A stretch of DNA of 7,998 nt from Bacteroidota bacterium (GTDB taxonomy: Bacteria; Bacteroidota; Bacteroidia; Chitinophagales; Chitinophagaceae). Positions 5,454-7,998 of the stretch are shown here, in pieces (the first letter of the stretch is position 1; the number at the start of each line of letters is the position of its first letter). A program made the translations under genes and the position numbers. The notes under the pieces are model-generated. The model had not been told where the DNA came from. It did no database searches and saw nothing but the letters and a program-made list of their open reading frames with translations. The stretch covers positions 1 to 7,998 of the forward strand of contig JAEZRL010000055.1 of the NCBI GenBank assembly GCA_023440945.1, read 5' to 3'.

Positions 5454-6170
5454 TTAGCGGCGAAAAAGTTTTTTCTCCACAACTTTCGACATCAATAGAT
5501 CTTTAACATTGCGGCTTACGGGAATTTGTTTGTTATTGATGATAACCATATTGCCTTCAATACTCTGGATTTTTTGTAAGGATACTATGTAAGACTTATG
5601 CACCCGCATAAAGAGATGACCGGGTAGCTGGCTCTCAAGAGTTGACATAGTTATATAACTTACTATCTTTTTGTTATGCAGATGCATTGCAACATAATTT
5701 TGTAAAGCTTCTATGTACAATACTTCATTATACAATATCTTTTCGAATTTGCTGTTCACTTTTAAGAAGAAGTGATCTTTATCCGTATCATTTTCTTTTT
5801 CTGTAACTCTTCTGCCTAAAAATTCCTTTGCTTTATTAGCTGCTTTTAAAAAACGTGGAAAAGAAACGGGTTTTACGAGATAATCTATAACATCCAGTTC
5901 ATAACCCTGTAAAGCATAATCAGGATAGGCTGTTGTAAATATAACAGCAGGGGGATTCTTTAAAGACCGTAAAAACTGGATGCCTGAAAGTTTAGGCATT
6001 TCTATATCAAGAAAAATAAGATCAATCTTCTCTTCATTTAAAAAATGATAGGCTTTTACAGGATTGTCGCAAATGTTTGCCAGGTATAAAAATTCTACTT
6101 CATTAACATACTCCTCCATGCCTTTACATGCAATTGGTTCATCGTCTATTATCATGCACCTGATACTCAT
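5454..6170 (-). CDS. LytTR-family response regulator
   Basis: This 238-residue two-component response regulator has an N-terminal receiver domain (about 1-118) with acidic pocket D9/D10, phospho-acceptor D55 in IFLDIEMP, switch residues T79/T80 and the conserved K100-P101. A short polar linker (119-131) leads to a C-terminal LytTR DNA-binding domain (about 132-232), seen in HFFLKVNSK, the EVLYIEALQNYV strand, FMRVHKSYIVSL and IPVSRNVKDLL. LytTR domains bind direct repeats in target promoters. The start codon overlaps the kinase stop as ATGA (6167-6170), so translation is coupled and the kinase next door is the obvious partner. Its targets are probably nearby, including the divergent secreted protein and its own operon. 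All key receiver residues are present, so it should be phosphorylatable. Confidence 0.95.
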   Translation of the reverse strand: MSIRCMIIDDEPIACKGMEEYVNEVEFLYLANICDNPVKAYHFLNEEKIDLIFLDIEMPKLSGIQFLRSLKNPPAVIFTTAYPDYALQGYELDVIDYLVKPVSFPRFLKAANKAKEFLGRRVTEKENDTDKDHFFLKVNSKFEKILYNEVLYIEALQNYVAMHLHNKKIVSYITMSTLESQLPGHLFMRVHKSYIVSLQKIQSIEGNMVIINNKQIPVSRNVKDLLMSKVVEKKLFRR

Positions 6171-7189
6171 ATCAATTGTATTTTCAGAGTTATTGTATAA
6201 GAGCAGTCGTTATTCTTAATAGCTAAATCATACTTGCCTTCATATAAAAGTTCAAGGCGACGTTTAACGTTTTTCAAACCGATTCCATTGTTATTTCCCG
6301 CCGGCTCTGTATTATTTTTCGAATTGGTTACACCAAAATAAAAATGCCCGTTTTGCCTGTTCATATAAACGTCAATATGATTGGGGCGATCACTGTAATC
6401 AGACAAATGTTTGAATGCATTTTCAACAAAAGGCAACAATAACAGTGGCGCTAAACCGAAACCTTTTACATTTTCTGCTGCCGTAAAACTAATATGATGA
6501 TTACTGTTTTTACGCAATCGTTGTAAATCGATATAACTTTTCAAATATTCAATTTCCTTTTCTATAGGTATGGTATCCTCGTTACATTCATACAACTGGT
6601 ATCGCAGCAACTCTGAAAATTTTTGAAGCGATGTTCTTGCCTCAGCATTTTTTTTATCTATTTGAAAATAAATGGTGTTAATTGAATTGAACAGGAAGTG
6701 AGGGTTCATTTGAGCTTTAAGATATCTTAATTCTGTTTGAAGATTTTCCATCTGGATGCGCCTGAGTAATGCCTGTTGCTGAAACCATTTTTTAGTAATG
6801 TCTAAAGCCATCGTAAGAACCACATAAAAGAGAACCACTGAAAAATTAAAATAAGTATTATAGAAGAAATGCTGTTTATAAGCATCATTAATAATGTAAC
6901 CATGAAGCCATGTATCATGCAGGTTTTTAAAAGCAGTACATAACAACAGGCTTGTTAATACAGTTAGTGTATATGTTGAAAATTTCCCTTTTTTAAGAAA
7001 GGCAGGGGATAAATAATAAATATTCACATAACATGCTGCTGCTATCAAACCATTCCGAATAATGATATCCAGAAAGTAATGCGCAAAGCCTGCTTTGTCT
7101 GCCAGGCTGCGATTAACATAAGCATAGAACAAAACGGTGATGGTCCAGAATAAAATATGGTCAAGCTTGTATCGCCAAAAAAATTTCAT
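6167..7189 (-). CDS. LytS/YehU-type membrane sensor histidine kinase
   Basis: A 340-residue sensor kinase of the His_kinase (LytS/YehU) class. Four hydrophobic segments at about 11-26, 42-60, 72-88 and 115-130 anchor it in the inner membrane with little extracytoplasmic loop, so it may sense within the membrane. A linker helix (131-156) leads to the phospho-acceptor motif LKAQMNPHFLFNSIN (157-171), with His164 the phosphorylated residue and the following N-x-L/I-N features of this class. The ATPase part shows the N-box LLPFVENAFKH (251-261, Asn257) and the G-box NGIGLKNVKRRLELLY (301-316). The region between N-box and G-box is compact, as usual in this family. The gene is first of a two-gene operon, with a 4-nt overlap to the LytTR regulator, and is divergent from a secreted-protein gene. 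The signal sensed cannot be told from sequence. Confidence 0.94.
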   Translation of the reverse strand: MKFFWRYKLDHILFWTITVLFYAYVNRSLADKAGFAHYFLDIIIRNGLIAAACYVNIYYLSPAFLKKGKFSTYTLTVLTSLLLCTAFKNLHDTWLHGYIINDAYKQHFFYNTYFNFSVVLFYVVLTMALDITKKWFQQQALLRRIQMENLQTELRYLKAQMNPHFLFNSINTIYFQIDKKNAEARTSLQKFSELLRYQLYECNEDTIPIEKEIEYLKSYIDLQRLRKNSNHHISFTAAENVKGFGLAPLLLLPFVENAFKHLSDYSDRPNHIDVYMNRQNGHFYFGVTNSKNNTEPAGNNNGIGLKNVKRRLELLYEGKYDLAIKNNDCSYTITLKIQLI

Positions 7190-7260
7190 ATCAAAAATTA
7201 CACTTAGAAATTGGCATTAAAAAGCATTTTATTTCAACTGTGTTATTTACCTGATGAAAT

Positions 7261-7275
7261 GCACGAATGATGTGC
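7261..7275. repeat. Small inverted repeat in the divergent intergenic region
   Basis: GCAC (7261-7264) and GTGC (7272-7275) are inverted around 7 bases, about 70-90 nt before the kinase start. It is short and could be chance or a minor leader hairpin. Confidence 0.15.
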
Positions 7276-7289
7276 TGCAGTTCTTTTAC

Positions 7290-7330
7290 AACGGCTATTA
7301 GCACGGTTTAACGGATCAATTTTTTATCCG
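7290..7330. promoter_or_regulatory. Candidate LytTR-type operator between kinase and secreted-protein genes
   Basis: AACGG occurs at 7290-7294 and again at 7310-7314, exactly 20 bp apart on one DNA face, with a partial copy CACGG at 7302-7306. On the minus strand these read CCGTT, and TCCGTTAAA fits 8 of 9 positions of the AgrA-type LytTR half-site as I recall it. The second AACGG overlaps a dyad CGGAT (7312-7316)/ATCCG (7326-7330). Direct repeats about two helical turns apart, placed between a LytTR regulator operon and a divergent gene, are a plausible binding site. No footprint is implied. Confidence 0.33.
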
Positions 7331-7432
7331 CACTGCATAACGTCAATCATTATTTAACCTTCATCAAACTAATTAGTGGAAGGCAGTTTATATTATTCTT
7401 TTTGTGGTATTCTTTCATCAAATACATTTTAT

Positions 7433-7897
7433 ATGAAACACACAACATTTAAAAAGGCTTTTGTAAAAGCTTTTATGCTTGCAGCTATTTTTTTAATGGC
7501 ATTTGTTACAGCAAAAGCGGGTGTTGACAGTTACTCCATTTATCTAAACAAAAAACTGTTACTTAAGCAAAGCCTCGACAAACCTTTAAACCTGCAAAGC
7601 TTGCATCTGGACAAGGCAAATGCAAATGATCAGATTATTATTTATTACTCGCAATGCCATGCGCCGAATAAAATTGGCAGTGGCAGAAGTATTATTGTAA
7701 AAGACGCTGAAGGCAGAAAAATAAAAGAATGGAAATTTCAAGATGTAAAAGGTTCAAATACGGCAATGGTAATTCCTGTAAAAGATTTACTGGCTCTCGA
7801 AAAAAAAAGTGCTGCTACAACACTTGTGTTATTTTACCAGGCCCAAAGCCCCGAGATAGAACAAAGGCTAACAAGCTTATTGGTTAAGGCAAGGTAA
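7433..7897 (+). CDS. Small secreted/periplasmic protein of unknown function
   Basis: The start at 7433 gives a 154-residue protein with a classic Sec signal peptide: basic MKHTTFKKAFVKAF, a hydrophobic core (about 14-25) and AKA before Gly30 as the likely cleavage site. The in-frame upstream ATG at 7376 would bury this signal behind 19 poor residues and was rejected. The mature part of about 125 residues looks beta-rich, with strands such as SYSIYLNKKLLL (33-44), DQIIIYYSQCH (66-76), GRSIIVKDAEGR (84-95), TAMVIPVKDLL (110-120) and TTLVLFYQAQ (129-138). A single Cys (75) argues against internal disulfides. I know of no assigned function. Its divergent placement from the LytS/LytTR operon suggests it is a target of, or partner in, that system, perhaps in the cell envelope. 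It is followed by a hairpin terminator. Confidence 0.82.
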   Translation: MKHTTFKKAFVKAFMLAAIFLMAFVTAKAGVDSYSIYLNKKLLLKQSLDKPLNLQSLHLDKANANDQIIIYYSQCHAPNKIGSGRSIIVKDAEGRKIKEWKFQDVKGSNTAMVIPVKDLLALEKKSAATTLVLFYQAQSPEIEQRLTSLLVKAR

Positions 7898-7937
7898 CAA
7901 ACACTGTACTTACCCCTTAATAACTGGACAGATTTTT

Positions 7938-7964
7938 AAAAACAGTTAGGCTGTTTTTGGGTTT
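7938..7964 (+). terminator. Intrinsic terminator after the secreted-protein gene
   Basis: AAAAACAG (7938-7945), loop TTAGG, and CTGTTTTT (7951-7958) form a perfect 8-bp stem 41 nt after the stop codon. The T-rich 3' arm and the further GGGTTTTTAT give a suitable release tract. The A-run on the left means it could also end a minus-strand transcript arriving from beyond the right edge. Confidence 0.74.
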
Positions 7965-7998
7965 TTATAGGGATGGGAACAAAGAAGAGTTTGGAGGG

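Noticed and set aside
7401..7430. Promoter TTTG (7401-7404) with TACATTTT (7423-7430) for the secreted-protein gene
   Set aside because: Spacing of 18 nt is good but the implied transcription start would fall at or after the ATG at 7433.
7376..7432. Upstream ATG at 7376 for the secreted protein
   Set aside because: It adds 19 residues before a complete signal peptide and includes the presumed leader region.

Overview
The window looks like chromosomal DNA from a Bacteroidota bacterium, most plausibly in or near the Chitinophagaceae. The reasons are moderate-to-low GC, almost no Shine-Dalgarno sequences, a LytS-type kinase plus LytTR regulator pair, a lipobox-bearing PQQ-type sugar dehydrogenase, and an AarF/UbiB kinase gene tightly coupled to a TetR-like gene. 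The taxonomic call rests on protein style and gene neighbourhood only. Six complete protein genes and one gene cut by the left edge are supported. All are on the minus strand except the last, which is on the plus strand. I see no rRNA, tRNA, CRISPR array or insertion sequence.

Left part (1-2216): the first bases encode the N-terminus of a family 2 glycosyltransferase-like protein that runs off the left edge. A strong 13-bp hairpin at 326-357 separates it from a lipoprotein of the glucose/sorbosone dehydrogenase beta-propeller family (449-1792). A gene-poor 424-bp gap follows, holding a short open stretch that may be a tiny or decayed gene.

Centre (2217-4381): a TetR-like regulator and an AarF/ABC1/UbiB atypical kinase form a two-gene unit with 3 nt between stop and start. 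Half-site repeats upstream of the TetR gene are a candidate autoregulatory operator.

Accessory-looking part (4382-5453): an AT-rich orphan gene for a 238-residue protein of unknown function is followed by a 355-bp gap. The gap contains a perfect 13-bp palindrome and a GC-rich block that can fold, on the plus strand, into a hairpin capped by a GCAA tetraloop. This is the part of the window least explained by ordinary genes.

Right part (5454-7998): a membrane histidine kinase and a LytTR response regulator overlap by 4 nt and are divergent from a small secreted protein. The 243-bp shared upstream region contains AACGG repeats 20 bp apart and a dyad, plausible regulator sites. The secreted-protein gene ends at a clear hairpin terminator. 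The likely logic is a membrane sensor and its regulator controlling themselves and/or the exported neighbour.
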